Below, piece after piece: positions 50,181 through 58,446 of a stretch of DNA of 64,000 nucleotides (positions are counted from its first letter, which is position 1; each line of letters opens with the position of its first letter). A program made the position numbers and the translations under genes. The stretch lies in NCBI GenBank assembly GCA_964348665.1, contig CAYGDP010000005.1, positions 1 through 64,000 on the forward strand, given 5' to 3'. The notes under the pieces were generated by a model. The model worked only from the letters and a program-made list of their open reading frames with translations, had not been told where the DNA came from and did no database searches. This DNA is from CAYGDP01 sp964348665. GTDB taxonomy: Bacteria > Verrucomicrobiota > Verrucomicrobiia > Palsa-1439 > CAYGDP01.

Positions 50181-51647
50181 ATGAAAATTTCTGTCGTCGC
50201 GGCCACCGCCGCCAATCAACCCGTCGCTGGCGCCGCCATTTTTCTCGCCGAAGGAGCGAAACCGGACGGCCAGCCCGTCGCGCTCGCGAACATGATCTCC
50301 ATCGTCCAGAAGCGCAAACAGTTTGTCGGCAAAGCCGGTCAATCCCTCGTCCTGCAAACCTGGGGCAAGACGCGCGCCGAACAAATCGCGCTGGTCGGCC
50401 TCGGCAAAACAGACAAAATCACCGGTCCTAGACTCTCCCGCGCCGCCGCCACCGCCGTACGCGTTCTTCGCAAAGCGCGCGCCGATAAAATCACTCTGCA
50501 ATTACCAAACGGGGATGTCGCTCAAGCATTTGCCGAAGGCGCATTGCTCGGTCTCTATTCGTTCGACGAATTCAAGACCGGTGACAACGCGAAAAAAACG
50601 ACCGTGAAAGAGATTGTACTTTGTGTTGCCGACAAAAAATCTCTCGAACCAGCACAAAAAGCCGCTGCACGCGGTCGCATCATTGCCGAAGCAACCAATT
50701 ACACCCGCAACATCGCCAACCAACCCGGCAATGTGATTTATCCCGAAACGCTTGCTGCCGAAGCACAGAAACTAGCGGATGAACTCGGACTCAAATGCAC
50801 CGTCTTCGACGAGAAGGAATTGGCGGAGCGCAAGATGAACGCCATTCTCGCCGTGGGGCAGGGGAGCATTCGCCCGCCACGGATGATCACGCTCGAATAT
50901 ACTCCATCCATTCCCATCACTCCTCTCCCTGCTCCCTTCATCGTAGTTGGAAAGGCCATCACCTTCGACAGTGGCGGCATTTCTCTCAAGCCAGGCGATC
51001 GCATGGACGAAATGAAGTGGGACAAGTGCGGCGGCTGCGCCACGCTCGGCATCATGCGCGCCGTCGCGAAACTCAAAGTGCCTTTTCCCGTCATTGGGAT
51101 CATCGGCAGCGCGGAGAATATGCCCAGTGCCACGAGCTATCGCCCGGGTGATGTCATCCGCGCATTTTCGGGCAAAACGATTGAAGTGCTCAACACGGAT
51201 GCTGAAGGACGCGTAGTGCTGGCCGATGCGCTTGCGTGGGCGAACACGTTCAAGCCGCGTGCCATCGTGGATTTCGCTACGCTCACTGGCGCCTGCGTCG
51301 TCGCTCTCGGCAGCGCTAACTGCGGTCTCTTCGGAAACAACGACGATCTCATTGCCAAACTCAAAGCCGCCGGGGATTCGAGCGGTGATTCCGTCTGGCC
51401 GATGCCACTCACCGACGACGACCGCGACAAAATCAAAGGCAGCTACGGTGACATTATCAACACCGGCGGACGCGAAGCCGGCGCCGCCAAAGGCGCGGCC
51501 TTTCTCGAACATTTTGTCGGCAAAACCCCATGGGCACATCTCGATATCGCTGGTACCGCTTGGGCCACGGACGAAAAACCCTATCGTGCCAAAGGCGCCA
51601 CCGGCATCGGCGTGCGATTGATTGCGGAATTGTTTGGGAAAATGTAG
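50181..51647 (+). CDS. pepA: Leucyl aminopeptidase (M17)
   Basis: The start is ATG 50181 (488 residues) with AAAGGAG just upstream. The M17 catalytic domain occupies ~165-485: VVGKAITFDSGGISLKP (Lys and Asp metal ligands), MDEMKWDKCGGCATLGIMRAV and the diagnostic NTDAEGR at 338-344. The N-terminal ~160 residues are the usual macro-like domain. It is a cytosolic, two-metal hexameric exopeptidase that removes N-terminal residues during peptide turnover. MKWDKCGG replaces the more common MK-x-DM-x-G, a mild variation. It is likely a single-gene unit; the 266-nt gap downstream is packed with palindromic repeats. Confidence 0.95.
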   Translation: MKISVVAATAANQPVAGAAIFLAEGAKPDGQPVALANMISIVQKRKQFVGKAGQSLVLQTWGKTRAEQIALVGLGKTDKITGPRLSRAAATAVRVLRKARADKITLQLPNGDVAQAFAEGALLGLYSFDEFKTGDNAKKTTVKEIVLCVADKKSLEPAQKAAARGRIIAEATNYTRNIANQPGNVIYPETLAAEAQKLADELGLKCTVFDEKELAERKMNAILAVGQGSIRPPRMITLEYTPSIPITPLPAPFIVVGKAITFDSGGISLKPGDRMDEMKWDKCGGCATLGIMRAVAKLKVPFPVIGIIGSAENMPSATSYRPGDVIRAFSGKTIEVLNTDAEGRVVLADALAWANTFKPRAIVDFATLTGACVVALGSANCGLFGNNDDLIAKLKAAGDSSGDSVWPMPLTDDDRDKIKGSYGDIINTGGREAGAAKGAAFLEHFVGKTPWAHLDIAGTAWATDEKPYRAKGATGIGVRLIAELFGKM

Positions 51648-51675
51648 CCGAGGAATCCTTCAACAAGTTGTTGGC

Positions 51676-51719
51676 AGGGACACACGGCCTCGTGCGTCCT
51701 ACGAGAGCCGAGTAGGACA
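51676..51719. repeat. Paired-hairpin repeat after pepA
   Basis: The first hairpin is GGACACACG-GCCT-CGTGCGTCC (one mismatch). The second is GTCCTAC-(9 nt)-GTAGGAC. This has the same two-hairpin plan as the elements inside the FAD-subunit and ABC-fusion genes. It may also end pepA transcription. Confidence 0.65.
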
Positions 51720-51731
51720 AGGCAATCTGTA

Positions 51732-51803
51732 TGTAGCGGCGGTCTATGACCGCCGATAGCATGAATCAATAATCCAAATCGGCGCTCGCAGAGCGCCGCT
51801 ACA
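51732..51803. repeat. TGTAGC...GCTACA paired-hairpin repeat
   Basis: A 72-bp element. The outer arms TGTAGCGGCGGTC / GAGCGCCGCTACA pair with one mismatch. The inner hairpins are CGGCGGTC-TAT-GACCGCCG and CGGCGCTC-GCA-GAGCGCCG. It is a clear member of the two-hairpin class, with 3-nt loops. Confidence 0.85.
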
Positions 51804-51846
51804 ATGTAATTTACTCTCGAAGGCCTGAAAAGCCGAAATAAAATAG

Positions 51847-51901
51847 CCTAGGGCGTCAGCCCTAGGAACAAGGAAATAAAAAAGTGAAGCCCTGTAAGGG
51901 C
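51847..51901. repeat. CCTAGGGC / GCCCTGTAAGGGC paired-hairpin repeat
   Basis: The first hairpin CCTAGGGC-GTCA-GCCCTAGG is perfect, followed by GCCCT-GTA-AGGGC 22 nt later. It ends 13 nt before the stop of the converging nnr gene. Confidence 0.8.
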
Positions 51902-51913
51902 GAAAGAGCCGAT

Positions 51914-53473
51914 TCATGCGATTGTGGCAAACGCCGCATTCAAGTGCTCAATGAGATCACTGGCCAGAATGGCGCGTCCGCCAAGTTTTTCATGGGCGAG
52001 ATTGCCCGCGAGACCGTGGAGGTAAACTCCCGCGCGCGCGGCATCGAACGGTTTCAATCCTTGCGCCAGCAAACCCGTGAGTATGCCCGTCAACGCGTCA
52101 CCAACTCCCCCCGATGCCATCGCCGGATTCCCCGTCACATTGATCCAAAGTTCGTTGCCGTCGGTAACCACCGTGCGCGCGCCTTTGAGGACGACGATGC
52201 ACTTGTGCTCGCGCGCAAAAGTTTTCGCGATATTCCAGCGGTCGGCGTTTACGGCTGTGGCGGTTTTCCCGGTGAGCCTAGCCATCTCGCTCGGATGCGG
52301 TGTGATGATGACAGGCGCTTTGGCTTGGAGTAAAATCTTTGGGTTCGCTGCGATGTTGTTCAGAGCATCGGCGTCCAGAACCATCGGCGAAGGCCAGCGA
52401 CGAATCAGATTTTCGACGAGCTTCTTTGCTTCGGGCGATTGGCCGAGGCCACAGCCACACCCCAAGGAGGCATATCGAGACGCGAAGGATTCAATTGTAG
52501 CATCCGAGATTGGTTGCACCATTACCTCGGGTGGACACGCCGCGGCGAGAATTGGATAAACATTTTCAGGCACGCAAAGCGTTGTCAGCCCCGCTCCTGT
52601 GCGAGCGCACGCCGTCGCACAGAGGTTCGCCGCCCCCGTCAATCCCTGCGAGCCAGCGACGATAAGCGCATGACCGAAATCGCCTTTGTGGGAGGAGAAT
52701 TTCCGGCGTGGCAGCATCAGGCGCACATCATCTTCGTGAATCATGTTCACGTCAGTTTTGATTTGCTCGATGAGTTCGGGCGGATAGGGCAACTTGGCGA
52801 CGACCAGTTTGCCGACATAATCAATCGCCGCCTCTTTCAGCAATCCGATCTTCGGCAACCCCATCGTCACCGTCACGTCGGCGCGAATCGCGATGCCTCC
52901 CATCGGCTCACCTGTGTTGGCATTGAGGCCGGAGGAGATGTCTACTGCCACGACCCGGGCGCCCGATGCATTCACGCGTCGAACGACTTCGTCGAAGGGC
53001 CACGATAACGGCCGTTTCAGCCCTGTGCCGAAGAGTCCGTCAATAATAATTCCCGCGTCTTGTGGCTTGGCTTTTTCTTCGAGAGCGGACTCGTGGACTA
53101 TATGGACTATCTCAATCGGCGGCTCTCCGTTCCCGTGGCGCCTGACTTCGAGTTCTATACTGGACTTAAGCTTCCGGTAATGCCAAGCGGTATCTCCCTT
53201 GAGTTCACGTGCAGCACAAAAAATGGCCGTCTGCACTACACCCGCGTTTTCCAGGTGTTGGCGTGCAGCTGCTAACGCGTCACCACCATTATTGCCTTTG
53301 TAGGCGAGTACCAAACAGTGAAAACAAGGCCACCGTTTTCTTGGAAGGTCGAGCTTGTAACTTGCTAAATGGACCGCCAGACCTGCCGCCTCCATGAGGA
53401 CGCGTCCGCTGACACCCGCCGCAATGGCGCGTTGGTCCAGCTCGCGGATTTGGTCGGCGGTGACGGCTTTCAT
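51914..53473 (-). CDS. nnr: Bifunctional NAD(P)H-hydrate epimerase / dehydratase
   Basis: The start is ATG 53473 (519 residues, MKAVTADQIRELDQRAIAAGVSGRVLMEAAG), matching the family N-terminus; the frame upstream is not conserved. Residues ~1-215 are the YjeF_N epimerase (HCLVLAYKGNNGGDALAAARQHL, IIIDGLFGTGLKRPL, VVAVDISSGLNANTGE). Residues ~225-519 are the ribokinase-like ADP/ATP-dependent dehydratase (ALIVAGSQGLTGAANLCATACARTGAGL, SGGVGDALTGILTGLLAQG with Asp459). It repairs hydrated NADH and NADPH in the cytosol. It is convergent with pepA. A slightly long linker in the epimerase (KLKSSIELEVRRHGNGEPPIEIVHIVHE) is within family variation. Confidence 0.93.
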   Translation of the reverse strand: MKAVTADQIRELDQRAIAAGVSGRVLMEAAGLAVHLASYKLDLPRKRWPCFHCLVLAYKGNNGGDALAAARQHLENAGVVQTAIFCAARELKGDTAWHYRKLKSSIELEVRRHGNGEPPIEIVHIVHESALEEKAKPQDAGIIIDGLFGTGLKRPLSWPFDEVVRRVNASGARVVAVDISSGLNANTGEPMGGIAIRADVTVTMGLPKIGLLKEAAIDYVGKLVVAKLPYPPELIEQIKTDVNMIHEDDVRLMLPRRKFSSHKGDFGHALIVAGSQGLTGAANLCATACARTGAGLTTLCVPENVYPILAAACPPEVMVQPISDATIESFASRYASLGCGCGLGQSPEAKKLVENLIRRWPSPMVLDADALNNIAANPKILLQAKAPVIITPHPSEMARLTGKTATAVNADRWNIAKTFAREHKCIVVLKGARTVVTDGNELWINVTGNPAMASGGVGDALTGILTGLLAQGLKPFDAARAGVYLHGLAGNLAHEKLGGRAILASDLIEHLNAAFATIA

Positions 53474-53656
53474 CGCGACTGAATTTACGCCCCGCGCGGC
53501 TTGGCGTCGAGTGGGAATTATCGGATGATTTGCCCGCCGCCCCACGGCAGGGCGAGGCCTCGTCCTCAAATGAGGAGGTCGAAAGGCGCGAAAAGTTTTC
53601 GTGTGTTTTATGGCTTGATGAAATCAAGCTTGAGTTGACGTGCATCCGCGCTCATG

Positions 53657-53736
53657 CTGTCACCCTGAGCGAAGTCGAAGGGTCTCTGCTGTGCGACGAA
53701 ACAGAAGAGATTCTTCGCTGTCGCTCAGAATGACAG
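53657..53736. repeat. CTGTCA...TGACAG palindromic repeat upstream of the ABC fusion gene
   Basis: An 80-bp element: CTGTCACCCTGAGCGAAG on the left and TTCGCTGTCGCTCAGAATGACAG-type sequence on the right (arms CTGTCA / TGACAG). It belongs to the family of the in-gene copy at 29464-29558 and lies immediately before the start codon of the binding-protein/permease gene. The rest of the 270-nt gap (53474-53656) shows a further short palindrome (CCTCAAATGAGG) but no gene. Confidence 0.85.
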
Positions 53737-53743
53737 AGAAAAA

Positions 53744-56188
53744 ATGCGCGCTCCGATGCAATTCCATCAGCGGTTCTTGGCAGTTGTGGCGCTATTTCTT
53801 GTCATGGAATTGGCTGGTGTTTCCGCCGAGCCGCCCACACAAGACATCATCACCGTCCGCGTATTTAACCTTCCCAAAAAACGCGGCGGATCTCCCAAAG
53901 AGATCGCCGATTATCGCGTGCTGGAGCGGTTTCTCGAAACGCATCCGCAGATTCGACTCGAAGCGGCGACGCCCATCCAGATTCAGGGCAGTACGATGGA
54001 TGCCGCGCCATTGATGGCGATTGCGGGCGGCACGTCCCCCGACATCATTTACGTCAATTTCCGGCAATCCGATACGTATATCCGCAACGGTTTTTTGTAT
54101 CCGCTCGACGAATACATCGCGCAGCTTCCATCGGAAGAGCGCGACTCGCGCATCCCGAAACCGCTCGTGCCCGTTGTCCATCGCGCGGGCGCAGACGGGC
54201 AGAAACATTATTGGGCGATGCCCTATGGCCCCGTCGCAATGGTACTGCAATACCGGCGCGATTTCTTTGCCGCCGCAGGACTCGACCCCGATCGTCCGCC
54301 GCAAAACTGGGATGAGTTGAAAGAATATGCGAAACGCGTGAGTGATCCGTCCCGCGGCATCTACGGGATTGGATTTTTCAGCGGCCCGCAAGCGTCATGG
54401 TTGATGTATCACTACTTATGCAGTGCGGGCGCGCACGCAGTCGAGGAAGTTTCCCCGGGTGAATGGCGCGCAACATTTGATACACCCGCGGCGGTGGACG
54501 CGTTCGAATTCGTTCGCGAATTGCAGACCGAGAAAGTCACCAAAGGCGGCAAGACAGGAGAGATTGCCTATCGCGGACTGGATGTTATACAGAAATGGGG
54601 TGACGGAAAAATCGCAATGACGTTCTACTACCTCGAAGCCGGTCAGCTGGGCGAATTCAATCCACAACTGGTCGGTGTCGGACCGATTCCCCGAGGGCCG
54701 ACGGGAATCTCGAGCGCGGAGATCAACTCGCGGATGTTTGGGATTTTCGCCGGACAAACGGACAAGCGCATCCGGGACGCCGCGTGGGAATACATCCGAT
54801 TCGTGGACGGATCCGAAGCACGAGGAATCTTTACCGCGGCAATGGTCGAGCAAGGCGCGTGGCGGATGGTGATGCCGACGTGGCTGCGGCAGTTTGGATT
54901 TCCCGAACTGGCCAAGCTGGCGCCTCCCGGTCTCGAAGAAACATACCTCACCGCGCTGGAACGCGGAACTCCCGAACCGTACGGCAAGAATTGCCAATAC
55001 GTTTACACGTATCTGACCAAGCCGATGGACGAGATTTACTTTTACGATTTTGGCAAAATGACGCGGGAGCAGAAACGAGCGAAAATTCAGGAATTTCTCA
55101 AGGCCGCCGTCGCCGAGACGAATGAGAAAATGATCGGGATAATTCCCGAAGGCGAGCGCAAGAAACGCAATGCCGTCGCGTGGGTCGTGGCGGGGCTTAT
55201 CGCGGTGAGTTTTGTGGTGATGATTCGAAAGATTTTTGGATGGATGAGCAGAAATGTGGGGCAAGCATCCTTGCTTGCCAATGATTCGCAAGCTAGAAGC
55301 TTGCGCCACGATTACAAAACCCGCCTTGCTCTCCTACTTCTTTTGCCCGCATTGGCGCTGATTCTTTGGTGGCAATATTTCCCGCTGGCGCGCGGGTCGG
55401 TAATGGCGTTTCAGAACTATCGCATTGTCGGCGAATCGGGCTGGGTCGGCATCAATAATTTCGCTGATGTGCTTTTCGATGAACGCTTCTGGCTGGCTTT
55501 GAAGAATGCGTTCTACTTTTGCGCGCTTTGGATGACGCTGGGATTCCTGCCACCCGTCGCGCTGGCGGTGATGTTGCAGGAAATCCCACGTGGCAAAGTT
55601 CTGTTTCGCGTCCTCTTCTATTTGCCCGCGGTTGTGTCGGGCATTGTGATTTTGTTCATGTGGCGGCAGATTTACGATCCGTCGCCCGACGGAATCCTTA
55701 ACAAAATCATCGGTCTCCTTGGCATTTCTGCGCAGCGATGGCTCGATGATCCCTCGATGGCGATGCTTTGCCTTGTCTTCCCGCTGGCATGGGGACATCT
55801 TGGGGCGGCCAGTCTCATTTACCTCGCCGCTCTCAAGGGAATCCCCGATGAACTCTACGAGGCTGCTGACATGGATGGCGCGTCGTTTTACGGCAAACTC
55901 CGTCACATCGTCCTTCCGTACATGAAACCGTTGCTGGTCATCAACGCGGTCGGCGCGACCATCTTCGGATTCAAAAGCGCCGACGCGGTGCTGGCGATGA
56001 CGGGAGGCGGCCCGAAACTGGCCACGCACGTCGTCGGCTACGAAATCTGGGAGCGCAGCTTCATGTTCCAGCAATTCGGCCGCGGCACGGCGATGGCGTG
56101 GATTCTCGGCATGTTGTTGCTAGCCTTCACCGCCTATCAGTTGAAGATTCTAAACCGAGTCGAATTCCGAACGACGGGAGGGAAGTGA
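53744..56188 (+). CDS. Sugar ABC transporter: solute-binding protein fused to MalF-type permease
   Basis: The 814-residue protein has a signal segment (FLAVVALFLVMELAGVSAE). Residues ~35-455 are a family-1 extracellular solute-binding domain (APLMAIAGGTSPDIIYVNF, YWAMPYGPVAMVLQYRRDFFAAAGLDPDRPPQNWDELKEYAKR). A single helix (~478-497) leads to a linker made partly of a repeat (residues ~505-522), then a MalF-like permease with six helices and the EAA loop (DELYEAADMDGASFYGKLRHIVLPYMKP). Binding protein and permease are normally separate subunits; fusion tethers the receptor to its channel. The partner permease follows at 56479. No ATPase gene is in the window. The substrate is probably an oligosaccharide. 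Confidence 0.88.
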   Translation: MRAPMQFHQRFLAVVALFLVMELAGVSAEPPTQDIITVRVFNLPKKRGGSPKEIADYRVLERFLETHPQIRLEAATPIQIQGSTMDAAPLMAIAGGTSPDIIYVNFRQSDTYIRNGFLYPLDEYIAQLPSEERDSRIPKPLVPVVHRAGADGQKHYWAMPYGPVAMVLQYRRDFFAAAGLDPDRPPQNWDELKEYAKRVSDPSRGIYGIGFFSGPQASWLMYHYLCSAGAHAVEEVSPGEWRATFDTPAAVDAFEFVRELQTEKVTKGGKTGEIAYRGLDVIQKWGDGKIAMTFYYLEAGQLGEFNPQLVGVGPIPRGPTGISSAEINSRMFGIFAGQTDKRIRDAAWEYIRFVDGSEARGIFTAAMVEQGAWRMVMPTWLRQFGFPELAKLAPPGLEETYLTALERGTPEPYGKNCQYVYTYLTKPMDEIYFYDFGKMTREQKRAKIQEFLKAAVAETNEKMIGIIPEGERKKRNAVAWVVAGLIAVSFVVMIRKIFGWMSRNVGQASLLANDSQARSLRHDYKTRLALLLLLPALALILWWQYFPLARGSVMAFQNYRIVGESGWVGINNFADVLFDERFWLALKNAFYFCALWMTLGFLPPVALAVMLQEIPRGKVLFRVLFYLPAVVSGIVILFMWRQIYDPSPDGILNKIIGLLGISAQRWLDDPSMAMLCLVFPLAWGHLGAASLIYLAALKGIPDELYEAADMDGASFYGKLRHIVLPYMKPLLVINAVGATIFGFKSADAVLAMTGGGPKLATHVVGYEIWERSFMFQQFGRGTAMAWILGMLLLAFTAYQLKILNRVEFRTTGGK
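55256..55309. repeat. In-frame paired-hairpin repeat in the binding-protein/permease linker
   Basis: A 54-bp element with GTGG...CCAC ends. The hairpins are GGCAAGCA-TCCT-TGCTTGCC and GCAAGCT-AGA-AGCTTGC. It has the same plan as 10591-10642 (including the AGA loop) with different stems. It encodes NVGQASLLANDSQARSLRH in the linker between the tethering helix and the permease. Confidence 0.88.
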
Positions 56189-56193
56189 GATGA

Positions 56194-56221
56194 AAATCCG
56201 AAATCCGAAACTCGAACCTCG
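56194..56221. repeat. 7-bp tandem repeat after the ABC fusion gene
   Basis: The units AAATCCG, AAATCCG, AAACTCG and AACCTCG start five bases after the stop codon. A degenerate, oppositely oriented heptamer tract (ATTTCGT, GCTTCGA types) lies at ~56422-56463, just before the next gene. The two tracts thus look like arms flanking the 26-bp inverted repeat between them. Confidence 0.75.
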
Positions 56222-56274
56222 AAACAAATTTGAAAATGTTGAATTGTTGAAGCTAAATAGCTGGTTTAATTACT

Positions 56275-56352
56275 CGCCGCGCGGGGGCGCGCGGCCTACA
56301 AAAACAAAGAATTCCGAGGGGAAGGTTGTAGGCCGCGCGCCCCCGCGCGGCG
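56275..56352. repeat. Perfect 26-bp inverted repeat between the two permease genes
   Basis: The left arm (56275-56300) and right arm (56327-56352) are perfectly complementary over 26 bases (CGCCGCGCGGGGGCGCGCGG + CCTACA), separated by 26 nt. In RNA this would be an extremely stable stem. It may reduce expression of the downstream permease, or protect the upstream mRNA. It could also be a mobile palindromic element, since its CTACA/TGTAG edges recall the element at 51732. Confidence 0.9.
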
Positions 56353-56478
56353 AAATCGGGATGTTTCAACAGGCTGCTAAGGCAATTTCGTATAATTGTT
56401 TTGGTCTTTTTGCCATTTCGCCATTCGGATTTATTTCTGAATTCGAATTTCGTGCTTCGAGCTTTTAGAATATTGATT

Positions 56479-58380
56479 ATGCCCATCCTCTCTTCCATCC
56501 ATCGTCGGTCACCGCGCGGGCGGATGCTCGTGGCGACGATGTATGCGCTGCTGGTCGTGGGCGCTGTATGGATGGTCTATCCGTTCCTGCTGATGCTGAG
56601 CGGCTCGACTAAGAGCGACGTGGACATTCGGCAGTTCGATATCGTGCCACGATTTTTCCACGACGACACGATGTTGTTTCGTAAGTTCGAGGAACAGCGC
56701 TATGGCGGGTCGCTTGATGCGTTCACAGCGGCAACCCGCTATCGCAACGCAGAGGGACGACCGCTCTATTCGTTCGAGTTCCTCGAACCGCCGCAGCCTG
56801 TCGCGCCTGCGGTGATCGCGGACTGGCGAGAGTTTTTGGCGACGAGTCGGGATTCGTCCATCGCGGTAGAAAATCCACCGTGGTTTTTTACGCTGGGTCA
56901 TAATGGCGGATTCAAAACCGTGCCGGAATTGGCGTTTGAGTATCAACGGCGGCTCTGGCGGGCATATCCGAATCTGTCACGGAAGGACGTGTACGAGGTG
57001 CTCCGACCGGAGGAATGGGTGTTGCGCAGATTTCAACAGGTGCGCGGCCCCTACGCGCAAATTTATAGCGATTACCGTGCCAGTCTTGCGCCGCGCTATT
57101 TCTTTCCGACGAGTGTCGAGGGAAACTTCATCATGACGCAACTTCAGCCGCGCTTCGGGACGGGACGGGACGCGGTTGAGAGGCTAAATCGCGAGTGGGG
57201 AACGAACTACAAAAATCTATACGACGTGTCGATTCTGCCGACGCCGCCCACCCAAACGATTCAGCGCGAGGTGTGGTGGACGTACGTGAGGGACAATCTT
57301 TCTGTGCGGTTCATTCGATTCGACGCCTCGCTTTCGCTCGAGTTCCGTTCGTTCTTGCAAAAGAAATACGGTGCTATCGCCAAATTGAACGAGATTTACG
57401 GCGTGAAGCTCGAGGGTTTCGATGCCGTTTCGTTCCCCGATCAACGATCTCCCATCGCCGCTTTCAGTGATGTGGAAAGCTTCCTACAAACCCTCAAATC
57501 GCCCGATGGCATCTCACTCGACTCTGCCGACTTTCGCTGGCGCGAATTTCTACGGGCGAAATACAAGAGCGCTTCGACTCCTCTCAGCGCAGGCCTCGAC
57601 GCGCTCAACAGCGCGCATGGCGCGAGCTACGCGTCGTTCGATGAAGTCACGATGCCAACTTTGGCGCACGATTGGCAAACGATGCAGGAGAACAAACGAG
57701 CGATCGTCCGCGAGATGGCCACTCGCAATTATCGGATTGTTTTCAATGAACTGGCGTTGCGTGGTCATGCGTTCAAGAACACACTGATCTTCTGTTTGTT
57801 GAACGTCGTTACCGCGCTCATCATCAACCCGCTCGCTGCGTACGCGCTTTCACGTTTCCAGCCGCGCTGGGGCACGAAGGCGCTCTTTCTCTTGATGGCG
57901 ACGATGGCGTTTCCGGCCGAGGTAACGCAGATTCCCGCGTTTCTGATGTTGCGCGAGATGGGCTGGCTCAATACGTTCGCCGCGTTGGTGATCCCGGCCG
58001 CGGCCAACGGCTTTTCGATTTTTCTGCTGAAAGGTTTTTTTGATAGCTTGCCGAAGGAACTTTACGAGTCTGCGACGCTCGATGGCGCGAGCGAGCTGCG
58101 GATTTTTTGCAATATTACGATGCCGCTCTCCGCGCCGATTCTCGCGGTCATCGCTCTTGGCGCGTTCACGGCGGCGTATGGGGCGTTCATGTTCGCCTTG
58201 CTGGTTTGTCAGCACGAAAGCATGTGGACGCTGATGGTATATCTGTATCAATTACAGCAGGATTATGGGACGCCGGTGATCTTTGCCGGGCTGGCGTTGG
58301 CCGCCATCCCGACACTGCTGGTCTTCGTTTTCTGCCAAAACATCATCCTGCGCGGGATTGTTGTGCCCGTGGAGAAATGA
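56479..58380 (+). CDS. MalG-type ABC permease with ~370-residue extracytoplasmic insert
   Basis: The start is ATG 56479 (633 residues); the frame open upstream is repeat-derived. The first helix is MLVATMYALLVVGAVWMVYPFLLMLSGSTK. A long soluble insert (~60-420) separates it from five further helices and the EAA loop (KELYESATLDGASELRIFCNITMPLSAPI). The insert contains about three copies of 'F..fL..kYg....LN..yG..y..fdeV..P' (AVERLNREWGTNYKNLYDV; FLQKKYGAIAKLNEIYGVKLEGFDAV; FLRAKYKSAS...LNSAHGASYASFDEV), which resembles a GH42 beta-galactosidase segment. It is the partner of the fused permease at 53744. The insert may bind substrate or the fused receptor; that is inference. Confidence 0.85.
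   Translation: MPILSSIHRRSPRGRMLVATMYALLVVGAVWMVYPFLLMLSGSTKSDVDIRQFDIVPRFFHDDTMLFRKFEEQRYGGSLDAFTAATRYRNAEGRPLYSFEFLEPPQPVAPAVIADWREFLATSRDSSIAVENPPWFFTLGHNGGFKTVPELAFEYQRRLWRAYPNLSRKDVYEVLRPEEWVLRRFQQVRGPYAQIYSDYRASLAPRYFFPTSVEGNFIMTQLQPRFGTGRDAVERLNREWGTNYKNLYDVSILPTPPTQTIQREVWWTYVRDNLSVRFIRFDASLSLEFRSFLQKKYGAIAKLNEIYGVKLEGFDAVSFPDQRSPIAAFSDVESFLQTLKSPDGISLDSADFRWREFLRAKYKSASTPLSAGLDALNSAHGASYASFDEVTMPTLAHDWQTMQENKRAIVREMATRNYRIVFNELALRGHAFKNTLIFCLLNVVTALIINPLAAYALSRFQPRWGTKALFLLMATMAFPAEVTQIPAFLMLREMGWLNTFAALVIPAAANGFSIFLLKGFFDSLPKELYESATLDGASELRIFCNITMPLSAPILAVIALGAFTAAYGAFMFALLVCQHESMWTLMVYLYQLQQDYGTPVIFAGLALAAIPTLLVFVFCQNIILRGIVVPVEK
58350..58380. repeat. 31-bp direct repeat, copy 1 (3' end of the permease gene)
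   Basis: GCGCGGGATTGTTGTGCCCG followed by TGGAGAAATGA forms the last codons and stop of the permease gene. A copy with 29 of 31 identical bases lies at 59291-59321. A further GGAGAAATGA occurs at 58385-58394. Confidence 0.85.
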
Positions 58381-58446
58381 TTACGGAGAAATGACGGCGA
58401 TTGTTTGAGCGACGAATCCGTCGGCTGACGGAGAAGGGCGGGCATC

